From Methanomassiliicoccaceae archaeon UBA537 (GTDB lineage: Archaea; Thermoplasmatota; Thermoplasmata; Methanomassiliicoccales; Methanomethylophilaceae), in NCBI GenBank assembly GCA_002504495.1, contig DATC01000019.1, positions 1-5,104 of the forward strand: a stretch of 5,104 nt of DNA. The letters are read 5' to 3'. The notes below the pieces were generated by a model. The model was not told the DNA's origin and did not search any database. It saw only the letters and a program-made list of their open reading frames with translations. This document shows positions 1 through 5,080 of this stretch, piece by piece (the first letter of the stretch is position 1; each line of letters begins with the position of its first letter). The position numbers and the translations under genes are program-made.

Positions 1-125
1 TCGACCTTCATGCCGCGGATCATTCCGGCGACCTCGCGGGCGAACTTGGGGGAGACGGGGATCTCCCTTCCGAGGGCCTTGGCGGTCGTGTCGGGGTCGG
101 CAGTTGCAGTATATCCTGAAACCAT
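1..125 (-). CDS. rpl22: Large ribosomal subunit protein uL22 (L22), N-terminal part, cut by the window edge
   Basis: This is the start of ribosomal protein L22, which binds 23S rRNA and lines the peptide exit tunnel through a long beta hairpin. Only the first 41 residues are in the window; the rest lies beyond position 1. The visible part reads MVSGYTATADPDTTAKALGR and continues with EIPVSPKFAREVAGMIRGMK, matching the archaeal L22 N-terminus (a Y-x-DPD-x-TAKA-x-GRE-x-x-x-SPK pattern). The tunnel hairpin is not in view. The ATG at 125-123 follows the S19 stop by a 10-nt gap, and GAGGTG sits 6 nt upstream, so the start is well supported. Its position directly after S19 is the classical S10-cluster order, and it should be co-transcribed with the genes before it. 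The identity is secure although the gene is incomplete. Confidence 0.93.
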   Translation of the reverse strand, partial: MVSGYTATADPDTTAKALGREIPVSPKFAREVAGMIRGMKV

Positions 126-131
126 GTCCTA

Positions 132-137
132 CACCTC
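132..137 (-). promoter_or_regulatory. Ribosome binding site of L22
   Basis: GAGGTG on the minus strand matches the core of the archaeal anti-SD complement (GGAGGTGAT) with a 6-nt spacer to the L22 ATG. Its first two bases are the last two bases of the S19 TGA stop codon, so termination of S19 and initiation of L22 are likely coupled. Confidence 0.75.
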
Positions 138-597
138 ACTTCAGCGGCATGAACTTGGAAGACCTGGTAGCACCGACTCCGGGTCCGGAGTGCACTGGAG
201 GCTTCCTGGTGATGACGAACTCGCCGAGGAAGCATCCGATCATCTCGGGCTTGATCTCGACGTCCTTGAACTCTTTTCCGTTGTAGATGCTAACGGTCTT
301 GCCGACGAACTGGGGGATGATGGGCAGGTCCCTGCGGTGGGTCCTGACGACATCCTCAGCGGTCATGAGCTTGTCGAACAGCAGCTGCTGCTCGTAGTTC
401 AGGCCCCTGTTGTAGGTCCTTCTTGCTCTGGAGGGGAGCAGGGTGAGGAACTCGTCGAACGGCATGGCCAGAAGCTGCTCCATGTTGTACCCGCGGTACA
501 GGAACTCCTTCTTCCTCCTCGCCTGTATCGCCGATGCCTTCTTCCTGGACTTTCTCCTGGAGGCCTTCGCCGATCCTGCGATGATCTTCTTTGCCAT
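136..597 (-). CDS. rps19: Small ribosomal subunit protein uS19 (S19), archaeal type
   Basis: S19 is a head protein of the 30S subunit that packs against S13 and contacts 16S rRNA near the inter-subunit bridges. The 153-residue product carries the archaeal/eukaryotic-type signatures: EFLYRGYNMEQLLAM (31-45), LLPSRARRTYNRGL (53-66), HRRDLPIIPQFVGKTVSIYN (87-106) and the conserved C-terminal GEFVITRKPPVHSGPGVGAT (125-144) ending in SSKFMPLK. Residues 1-30 form a Lys/Arg/Ala-rich extension ahead of the usual archaeal start region and are probably disordered or rRNA-binding. The ATG at 597-595 is the only good start: it has a strong SD (AAGAAGTGAT) 3 nt upstream and no alternative ATG precedes the conserved core. 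It lies 4 nt after L2 and 10 nt before L22. The identity is certain; the exact role of the extension is unknown. Confidence 0.97.
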   Translation of the reverse strand: MAKKIIAGSAKASRRKSRKKASAIQARRKKEFLYRGYNMEQLLAMPFDEFLTLLPSRARRTYNRGLNYEQQLLFDKLMTAEDVVRTHRRDLPIIPQFVGKTVSIYNGKEFKDVEIKPEMIGCFLGEFVITRKPPVHSGPGVGATRSSKFMPLK

Positions 598-600
598 GAT

Positions 601-610
601 ATCACTTCTT
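601..610 (-). promoter_or_regulatory. Ribosome binding site of S19, containing the L2 stop codon
   Basis: AAGAAGTGAT matches the archaeal anti-SD complement AGGAGGTGAT at 8 of 10 positions and ends 3 nt before the S19 ATG. The TGA inside it is the L2 stop codon, with the two preceding AAG triplets being the last two Lys codons of L2. Ribosomes finishing L2 therefore stop on the S19 initiation site, which implies translational coupling. Confidence 0.7.
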
Positions 611-1297
611 TATCTTCTTCTTAGGAGGCAGGAATCCTACCTTCTGACCGGGAGATGCGGTCCTCTTCTGACAGTTGGGTCCACCGACGTGGGCGTGGCT
701 TCCACCGCCGTGGGGGTGGTCGACAGGGTTCATAGCGACACCCTTGGTCTTGAAAGGCGCAGTGGACCTGGACCTGAGGGTGAGGACGTTCTTTCCCGCC
801 TTGGCGAGGGGCTTGTCTCCCCTTCCGCCTCCTGCGATGACGCCGATTGCGGCGCGGCAGTCGGGGCTGAACTCCTTGAGCGTTCCGGAGGGCATCTGGA
901 CGATGACCTTGTCTCCCCTGGAGACGACGGTCCCGAAGGATCCGGCGGTCTTGACGAACTTGCCTCCGTCCCCGGGCCTGGCCTCGACGTTGTGGACGAG
1001 GGTACCCTCGGGGATCTTGTTCAGCTGGGTGATGTTCCCGGCGACGATCTCGGTTCCGCCGATGACGATGGTCTGTCCGACCTTCGTTCCTTCGACGGCG
1101 AGCTGGTAGTCGGTTCTGCCGTTGAGGTCGAGAACCGCGAGCGGGCAGGTCCTGCCCGGGGCCTGGATGAGGTCCTTGATGACGGCGCGTCCCTCGGACA
1201 TGGCGGGGAGCCTGACGTCGTCGACGTGCCTGAAGCTGGGGGAGCGGTAACGCTGCGTTCCGCTTCCGCGCCTCTGGGGGATCAATCTCTTTCCCAT
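602..1297 (-). CDS. rpl2: Large ribosomal subunit protein uL2 (L2), archaeal type
   Basis: L2 binds 23S rRNA close to the peptidyl transferase centre and is needed for subunit association. The 231-residue product begins MGKRLIPQRRGSGTQRYRSP, the usual archaeal N-terminus, followed by the OB-fold and SH3-like region (about 35-185, with GDGGKFVKTAGSFGTVVSRG at 109-128) and the highly conserved NPVDHPHGGGSHAH loop (190-203), which includes the invariant HPHGGG. It ends in a basic tail, KKKIKK. I chose the ATG at 1297 rather than the GTG at 1303. AGGTGA lies 6 nt before the ATG but directly abuts the GTG, and the family starts with MGKRL. The gap to L23 is 12 nt and to S19 4 nt, as expected for one polycistronic message. 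Nothing is missing compared with the family. Confidence 0.97.
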   Translation of the reverse strand: MGKRLIPQRRGSGTQRYRSPSFRHVDDVRLPAMSEGRAVIKDLIQAPGRTCPLAVLDLNGRTDYQLAVEGTKVGQTIVIGGTEIVAGNITQLNKIPEGTLVHNVEARPGDGGKFVKTAGSFGTVVSRGDKVIVQMPSGTLKEFSPDCRAAIGVIAGGGRGDKPLAKAGKNVLTLRSRSTAPFKTKGVAMNPVDHPHGGGSHAHVGGPNCQKRTASPGQKVGFLPPKKKIKK

Positions 1298-1303
1298 GTT
1301 CAC

Positions 1304-1309
1304 TCACCT
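1304..1309 (-). promoter_or_regulatory. Ribosome binding site of L2 that decides its start
   Basis: AGGTGA follows directly after the L23 TGA stop. It sits 6 nt before ATG 1297, the same spacing as at L22, and 0 nt before an in-frame GTG at 1303. This selects the ATG and the canonical MGKRL start over a two-residue longer product. Confidence 0.75.
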
Positions 1310-1591
1310 TCAGAAGACTCCGACGCGCGCTCCGACATCCTCGGCGGAGTATCCGTCCGCGAGCTTGATGATGGCGTGCTTGCCGTCTTTCTGGATCCTG
1401 ACCCAGACCTTCTCGACCTTGACCTCGAAGCGCTCCTCGAAGACGGTCTTGATCTGGTGCTTGTCCGCGTTCCTGTTGACGATGAACTCGATCCTGTTCC
1501 CGTCCTTGAAGGACTGCGTGGGGGTTCCGGACATGTGGTTCATGGCCTTCTCTGTGACGTACGGCCTGATGAGGACGTCGCTCTGCTTCAT
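1310..1591 (-). CDS. rpl23: Large ribosomal subunit protein uL23 (L23)
   Basis: L23 sits at the exit of the ribosomal peptide tunnel, binds 23S rRNA and forms the docking site for the signal recognition particle and other nascent-chain factors. The 93-residue product has the family's opening pattern, VLIRPYVTEKAM (6-17), then the beta-strand IEFIVNRNADKHQIKTVFEE (34-53), and the later core VKVEKVWVRIQKDGKHAIIK (57-76), ending LADGYSAEDVGARVGVF. The length is normal to slightly long for archaea. The ATG at 1591-1589 overlaps the L4 stop as ATGA, a 4-nt overlap indicating translational coupling. A GGAG at 1605-1602 lies 10 nt upstream and is only a weak binding site, so re-initiation after L4 is probably important. 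The order L4-L23-L2 is the conserved cluster order. Confidence 0.96.
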   Translation of the reverse strand: MKQSDVLIRPYVTEKAMNHMSGTPTQSFKDGNRIEFIVNRNADKHQIKTVFEERFEVKVEKVWVRIQKDGKHAIIKLADGYSAEDVGARVGVF

Positions 1592-2364
1592 TGTGTCCAC
1601 GCTCCGATTGCCTCGATGGCGGATTTGGTGTAGACCGTGAGCCTTCCTGCGTCTCCACCGGGAGCGAGGATGCTGGTGTTCAGGGACTTGACCTCCTCGA
1701 CGGTAACTCCGGGGATGTTGGATGCGGACTTGAAGATGGCCGATCCCCTCTCGTCGTCGCTGACGACGATGAGAACGGAGACGGGGGTCCTGTACTTCCT
1801 GTTCCTCATCTTTCCCCTTCCGGCGCGGATCTTGCGTCCGTCGGCGGCGCGGTCGAGATCGTATCCGATTCCGATCTTCTCGAGAACGGCGATGACCTCC
1901 TGAGTCTTCGCGATGTCCTTGATCTCGTCCTCGACGACGATGGGGAAGGACACGGAGTCGTCGAACTGGTGGCCGCGGGCCTTCACGCAGTCGGCGCAAC
2001 CGGTGGCTGCGACAGCGGACTGCCTGGCGATCTTGGCCTCCTTCTTGTTGATCTTCTGCTCCCACTTCCTCTCGGGCACGGGGGGATGAGCCCTCCTTCC
2101 GGAGACGTTGTTGGGGGATTCTCCGGCCTTTCCGAGACCGTGGATCCTCTGGTTGCGGGCGGAACCGGTACCCTTTCCGCGGGTGCTGACGGCGTGCCTC
2201 ATTCCGGACTCCTTGGAGGGTCCGTAGGGCTGCCTTCCGTTGGCCGCGGCGGCGAGGACCGCCTTCTTGATTATGTCGGGCCTGTAGGGGGTCTCGAACG
2301 CCGCGGGAACATCCACGGTGCCTGCGACTCCTCCGCGGACCGAGTAGACATTAGTCTGTGCCAT
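1588..2364 (-). CDS. rpl4: Large ribosomal subunit protein uL4 (L4), archaeal/eukaryotic type
   Basis: L4 binds 23S rRNA, and its long central loop helps form the constriction of the peptide exit tunnel. The 258-residue product shows the archaeal form: an N-terminal strand (NVYSVRGGVAGTVDVP, 5-20), the extended tunnel loop rich in Gly/Arg/Pro (about 42-101, including STRGKGTGSARNQRIHG and GRRAHPPVPERKW), then the globular core with ARGHQFDD (129-136), DRAADGRKIRAGRGKMRNRK (171-190) and APGGDAGRLTVYT (234-246). Two starts are possible. ATG 2370 overlaps the L3 stop as ATGA. ATG 2364, two codons later, has GGGGGC 6 nt upstream, the spacing seen at L22 and L2. I prefer 2364, but the choice is not certain. 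An odd detail is a GCADC pair (C123, C126) at the entry to the core. The end overlaps L23 by 4 nt. Confidence 0.96.
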   Translation of the reverse strand: MAQTNVYSVRGGVAGTVDVPAAFETPYRPDIIKKAVLAAAANGRQPYGPSKESGMRHAVSTRGKGTGSARNQRIHGLGKAGESPNNVSGRRAHPPVPERKWEQKINKKEAKIARQSAVAATGCADCVKARGHQFDDSVSFPIVVEDEIKDIAKTQEVIAVLEKIGIGYDLDRAADGRKIRAGRGKMRNRKYRTPVSVLIVVSDDERGSAIFKSASNIPGVTVEEVKSLNTSILAPGGDAGRLTVYTKSAIEAIGAWTQ

Positions 2365-2366
2365 TC

Positions 2367-3365
2367 TCATGCCCCCTGCTTGGACTCGGTGGAAACGTAG
2401 GTGACGTCGAGGGCCTCGGTGTCGGCCTTCTTGGGCATCCTGGTCGCATCCCTGAATCTGATGAGCCTCTGGGTAGGTCCGGGAACGGAGCCGTAGACGA
2501 GGACGTAGCTGTTCCTGACCTCGCCGTAGTTGAGGAATCCTCCCTTGGGAGTGACCTCGGAGCCGTCCGCTCCGACCTTGATGATCTTCTTGTTGAACTC
2601 GGTCCTCTGGTGGTATCCCATCTGACCGGATCCGGGGACCGTGGACCTGACGTAGCCGGGTCTCTTCGGACCGAGGTTACCGATTCCGCGGCGGTGCTTG
2701 CTGTTCCTGTGGGACAGGAGCTTGACTCCCCAGCGCTTGGTAACACCCTGGAATCCCTTTCCTTTGGTGACCGCGATGACATCGGTCAGCGCGCCGTCGA
2801 CGGCGAAGTCGGTGAACGCGACCTCGGTGCCGAGGATCTTCTTCGCGTACTCGACGCGCTCCTCGATCGTTCCGCCGGCGATCCTCAGCTCCATGAGGTC
2901 GGGGACCTTCTTGGGGACTCCGGAGACCATCTTGGGCTGGGTGTAGGCGAGGATGCGGACATCCTCGATGTCCAGTCCGTCGTATTTGGCGAAGGTGCTC
3001 TCATCGTGGTTCTTGGGGACGCAGAGGCGCCTTCCGAGAAGGGGATCGAGCTCCTTGGCCCAAACCTCTCCGGCGGTCTTGAGACCGACGATGCTGCTCT
3101 CGTAGAACCTGACGGCCGCCACCCTCATGGGGGGGATCTCGACCACCGTCACGGGCACCTGGACCTCCATTCCGGAGGTGGTGCTCTTCGCGCGCTTGTC
3201 GACGACGAAGGCGTGGGTCATTCCGGCCTTGTATCCGGCGAATCCCTGAATCTTAGGGGCTCCGCTGATCTCGGGCCACGAATCCAGCCTGGGCGTCTGC
3301 GACTGCGCTCTCTTCCTAGGGCCGTATGCCCTAGATCCTCTCTGAGGACGTCTTCTTTGCGGCAT
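2367..3365 (-). CDS. rpl3: Large ribosomal subunit protein uL3 (L3), archaeal/eukaryotic type
   Basis: L3 is an early-assembling 50S protein with an extension that reaches toward the peptidyl transferase centre. The 332-residue product begins with the archaeal basic tail MPQRRRPQRGSRAYGPRKRA (1-20). It continues with GFAGYKAGMTHAF (41-53), the central extension KGKGFQGVTKRWGVKLLSHR (201-220), PGSGQMGYHQRTEFNKK (244-260) and GGFLNYGEVRNSYVLVYGSV (275-294), all strongly conserved landmarks. The length is typical for archaea. The ATG at 3365-3363 has AGGT 7 nt upstream (3376-3373) and gives the expected first residues. It is the first gene of the cluster: 264 nt of non-coding sequence with promoter-like and hairpin elements precede it, so the polycistronic ribosomal protein mRNA probably begins here. 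It ends with TGA two bases before the preferred L4 start. Confidence 0.97.
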   Translation of the reverse strand: MPQRRRPQRGSRAYGPRKRAQSQTPRLDSWPEISGAPKIQGFAGYKAGMTHAFVVDKRAKSTTSGMEVQVPVTVVEIPPMRVAAVRFYESSIVGLKTAGEVWAKELDPLLGRRLCVPKNHDESTFAKYDGLDIEDVRILAYTQPKMVSGVPKKVPDLMELRIAGGTIEERVEYAKKILGTEVAFTDFAVDGALTDVIAVTKGKGFQGVTKRWGVKLLSHRNSKHRRGIGNLGPKRPGYVRSTVPGSGQMGYHQRTEFNKKIIKVGADGSEVTPKGGFLNYGEVRNSYVLVYGSVPGPTQRLIRFRDATRMPKKADTEALDVTYVSTESKQGA

Positions 3366-3380
3366 GCTATATACCTGCCT

Positions 3381-3513
3381 GCGAGGGTGTCTTCGCTAAC
3401 CTCGCGATATAGACGAACAACGTCTAATGCTCCGACCGTGACGCCATGACGTCCGCAGAACCCCGAGGGGATGACGGGACGATCTCTGGGTTGCTCTCGC
3501 ATTGCCCGATGCG
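3381..3513 (-). other. Potentially structured 5' leader of the L3 operon
   Basis: The minus-strand sequence upstream of L3 holds several small perfect inverted repeats. In transcript order these are: CGCAT/ATGCG with a 6-nt loop (3513-3498); CGTCC/GGACG (3481-3477 with 3454-3450) enclosing CCCCTCGGGG (3470-3461); TAGACG/CGTCTA with a 5-nt loop (3426-3410); and GCGAGG/CCTCGC with a 13-nt loop (3405-3381). The last one ends 4 nt before the AGGT of the L3 ribosome binding site. Ribosomal protein operons often carry leader structures bound by one of their own products, so an autogenous control element is possible, but that is inference. Individual stems of 5-6 bp are weak evidence; the clustering is what stands out. 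No tRNA, SRP RNA or box C/D pattern fits. Confidence 0.35.
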
Positions 3514-3562
3514 TCTGGTCGAACACTAATTTGTCCAATCTAGGCGCTCGTATACTGGTCCC

Positions 3563-3570
3563 GTATATAA
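3563..3570 (-). promoter_or_regulatory. Candidate TATA box for the L3 ribosomal protein operon
   Basis: TTATATAC on the minus strand resembles an archaeal TATA box. A start site about 25 nt downstream would fall near 3541 and give a leader of about 175 nt that contains all the hairpins noted above. Competing boxes exist: TTTATA at 3601-3596, and TCTATATC at 3413-3406, which would give a leader of only about 18 nt. No clear BRE was seen beside any of them, so the choice is tentative. Confidence 0.4.
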
Positions 3571-3599
3571 CCCTATGCCCGCTTCTATTATAGGGTATA
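3566..3599. repeat. Inverted repeat overlapping TATA-like boxes upstream of L3
   Basis: TATAACCCTAT (3566-3576) and ATAGGGTATA (3590-3599) are inverted copies with one extra A in the left arm and a 13-nt spacer. CCCTAT/ATAGGG is a perfect core. The arms overlap two of the three candidate TATA boxes, so this could be a regulator-binding operator. It could instead be part of the terminator of the upstream gene pair, or chance in an A+T-rich intergenic patch. Confidence 0.4.
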
Positions 3600-3629
3600 A
3601 AGAGAAAGGAAAGGGTTTGGGAAGGCTGT
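3600..3629 (-). terminator. Pyrimidine-rich tract after the DUF5611 gene, possible terminator
   Basis: Directly after the DUF5611 stop the minus strand becomes almost pure pyrimidine (CCCTTTCCTTTCTCTT is the core), with three short T runs. Archaeal RNA polymerase terminates at T-rich tracts without needing a hairpin, and this lies between two separate transcription units. The T runs are only three long, so the call is moderate to weak. Confidence 0.35.
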
Positions 3630-3956
3630 TCAGAGCTTGCCTTCCTTCGCCTTCTTCTGGGCGCGTTTCATGCGGGCCTTGGCATCGAAGCCGGTGGCCT
3701 TGAACGCGAAGTCGTTGAGCCTGCGCTTGCTGTCGAGGATGGCCTCGTCGTCCGACTCGCATCCCGTCTTGTTGACGGTGACGATCTCAAGCTTGTCCTT
3801 GGACAGCACCTTGACCTCGATACGCTCGAGGACCCCGTAGGAGGAGACGAGGACGTCTCCGTCCTTCTCGACGTTGCCGAAGACCTCGGACATCATGTTC
3901 TCGAGGAGGTCTCCGTCTATGTTCTTGAACCAGCCCTTCTTTATGTCGTACTCCAT
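3630..3956 (-). CDS. DUF5611-type archaeal protein of unknown function
   Basis: The product is a 108-residue, soluble, charged protein with no signal peptide or membrane segment. I recognise the general pattern of the archaeal DUF5611 family: a YDIKKGW start (3-9), a hydrophobic strand around SSYGVLERIEVKV (38-50), and a C-terminal helix with NDFAFKATGFDAKARMKR (81-98) followed by a Lys-rich tail. The function is not known. The length looks normal for the family and nothing seems broken. The ATG at 3956-3954 has a near-perfect SD (AGGATGTGAT) 3 nt upstream that contains the RaSEA stop codon. The gene is therefore translationally coupled to RaSEA and probably shares its mRNA. A link to tRNA modification or translation is inferred only from this pairing and from the downstream ribosomal operon. 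The family assignment rests on memory of the pattern, not a search. Confidence 0.8.
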   Translation of the reverse strand: MEYDIKKGWFKNIDGDLLENMMSEVFGNVEKDGDVLVSSYGVLERIEVKVLSKDKLEIVTVNKTGCESDDEAILDSKRRLNDFAFKATGFDAKARMKRAQKKAKEGKL

Positions 3957-3959
3957 GAA

Positions 3960-3969
3960 ATCACATCCT
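3960..3969 (-). promoter_or_regulatory. Ribosome binding site of the DUF5611 gene, containing the RaSEA stop codon
   Basis: AGGATGTGAT matches AGGAGGTGAT at 9 of 10 positions and ends 3 nt before the ATG, the same geometry as at S19. Read in the RaSEA frame it is Arg, Met, stop, so the last two codons and the TGA of RaSEA double as the initiation signal of the next gene. Confidence 0.8.
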
Positions 3970-4953
3970 AAGTGCCAGATCGTTCTCCAGACCGCGATCG
4001 AGGTCCGCCGGCGTGCCCAGGATGGCCTCGGAGTCCATGTAGCTCCTCCACCTGCTCCTGCACGCGCAGTCGACCTCCAGGTCCTTCGGGTCCTGGCTGT
4101 AGCTGAACCTCTCCACCGCGTCGAGCGCCCTCTGGTCGCATTCGCCGCAGTTGTGAACGCCTCTCGACGCCCCGCCTCCGGAAGGCGAGGACATGAGTCT
4201 GGCAGAGACAGTGCCAGACAGCTGATTGAAAACCTCTATGAGAGACCAGATCCACGGCGATCTGAAATCGCCTCTCTTCCACAGCCTCTCCACATACGTC
4301 CCTCTTTGGACGTTGAGCGGATTCACCGAGATCTCATCCGAGAACCCGTCGGCGAACCTGGCGGAACGGACGGCGTCCTCGATCGCCGCGGCCTCGGTCA
4401 TGAACGGAGGCTTCAGGAGAAGATAGGTCCTGACTCCGTACCCCAGCGACTTCAGGAGCGTTCCGGCTCTGAGGATGTCGTCGGGAGTGAACCCCTTGTG
4501 GACGGCCTTCTCGAGAACCTCCGGATCGGAGCTCTCCAGCCCCAGCGCCACGGTGACAGTCTTCGGAACGCCGGCCAGGGACTCTTCGGTTATGAACTCG
4601 GGACGGCTCTCGAAGAGGATGCGCTCGCATCCGGAGAACGCCTCGAATATCCTGGATCTCACCGACGGCGGGACCTCGTTGTCGTCCAGGAAGCTCCCGG
4701 AGGTGTAGATCTTCACGAATGGCTCCCCCTTGTAGCGGGACAGGGCCTGATCCAGCTGCTTGAGCAGATCCTCCTCGGTCACACCTCCGAGGGATGCCTC
4801 CTTGTAGCCGCACATCGTGCATCCGCCATTCTTGACCCAGCAGCATACGTTGGTGCGCATGATCATGACCATCGCATCGACCTTGCGGCCGCCGGACATG
4901 TCAGACTCCTTCCAAACGGCCTCCAGCTGGGACGGGGACCTTTTCTCCTTCAT
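3961..4953 (-). CDS. raSEA: Archaeosine biosynthesis radical SAM protein RaSEA
   Basis: RaSEA acts with ArcS in making archaeosine at position 15 of archaeal tRNAs. In the known pathway ArcS attaches lysine to preQ0 in tRNA and RaSEA cleaves that adduct by radical chemistry to leave the archaeosine amidine. The 330-residue product has an N-terminal cluster motif in CCWVKNGGCTMCGY (C37 or C38, C45, C48), spaced differently from the usual CxxxCxxC. Radical SAM barrel elements follow: KIYTSGSFLDDNEVP (81-95), FESRPEF (114-120), VALGLESSDPEVLEKAVHKG (135-154) and YLLLKPPF (177-184). The C-terminal part has HNCGEC (267-272) and CAC (296-298), a possible second metal site. The ATG at 4953 has only a weak AGGG upstream, and a TATA-like box about 26 nt away suggests a leaderless or nearly leaderless mRNA. 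ArcS itself is not in the window. The family match is strong; the activity is inferred from it. Confidence 0.88.
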   Translation of the reverse strand: MKEKRSPSQLEAVWKESDMSGGRKVDAMVMIMRTNVCCWVKNGGCTMCGYKEASLGGVTEEDLLKQLDQALSRYKGEPFVKIYTSGSFLDDNEVPPSVRSRIFEAFSGCERILFESRPEFITEESLAGVPKTVTVALGLESSDPEVLEKAVHKGFTPDDILRAGTLLKSLGYGVRTYLLLKPPFMTEAAAIEDAVRSARFADGFSDEISVNPLNVQRGTYVERLWKRGDFRSPWIWSLIEVFNQLSGTVSARLMSSPSGGGASRGVHNCGECDQRALDAVERFSYSQDPKDLEVDCACRSRWRSYMDSEAILGTPADLDRGLENDLALRM

Positions 4954-4975
4954 CGCCCTTCGTTATCCTGCTTCA

Positions 4976-4983
4976 GATAATAA
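4976..4983 (-). promoter_or_regulatory. Candidate TATA box of the RaSEA-DUF5611 pair
   Basis: TTATTATC on the minus strand is preceded by a purine-rich GAAACGA that resembles a BRE. A start site 24-26 nt downstream would fall at about 4954-4956, right at the RaSEA ATG, consistent with a leaderless transcript and with the poor SD there. The same bases end a short open frame (see findings), so the call is tentative. Confidence 0.4.
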
Positions 4984-5073
4984 TCGTTTCCAGTCGCCCT
5001 TTTGCCAGGATCTCGATGTGCCAGACATCATCGCTCCATCCAATCCCCCATACCGTTCGCACGCGCAAACGTC

Positions 5074-5080
5074 TTTATGT
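5074..5080 (+). promoter_or_regulatory. Possible promoter for a plus-strand gene beyond the right edge
   Basis: TTTATGT, with CGCAAACG just upstream, resembles an archaeal BRE/TATA arrangement on the plus strand. The expected start site would be near 5102, at the window edge. A plus-strand frame with ATG at 5077 and 5089 is open to the edge but is far too short to judge. The rest of 4954-5104 shows no recognisable gene or RNA. Confidence 0.25.

Noticed and set aside
1301..1303. GTG as the start of L2, giving two extra residues (MNMGKRL).
   Set aside because: The AGGTGA binding site abuts this GTG with no spacer, while ATG 1297 has the normal 6-nt spacing and the canonical MGKRL start.
443..1633. 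A 396-codon open frame on the plus strand opposite S19, L2 and L23.
   Set aside because: It is antisense to three certain ribosomal genes. Plus-strand stops would need TTA, CTA or TCA codons in those genes, which this G+C-rich codon usage rarely employs. The translation is repetitive Asp/Gly/Leu/Val text with no recognisable domain.
1591..3449. Two further long plus-strand open frames (1591-2400 and 2358-3449) opposite L4 and L3.
   Set aside because: They have the same cause: shadows of biased minus-strand codons, with no domain features and no promoter or ribosome binding site of their own.
3441..3490. GGATGAC and GTGACG words in the L3 leader region as box C/C' of a C/D guide RNA.
   Set aside because: Neither word matches RUGAUGA, and no properly spaced CUGA box D/D' is present.
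3510..3535. TTCGACC on the minus strand near 3523 as a possible tRNA T-loop.
   Set aside because: The flanking five bases on each side do not pair, and no acceptor, D or anticodon arm can be built around it.
3218..3538. A 106-codon minus-strand frame starting with TTG that spans the L3 leader and runs into L3 out of frame.
   Set aside because: It overlaps the first 148 nt of L3, has no Shine-Dalgarno sequence, uses codons unlike the neighbouring genes and matches no family I know. A leader peptide is not excluded, but nothing positive supports it.
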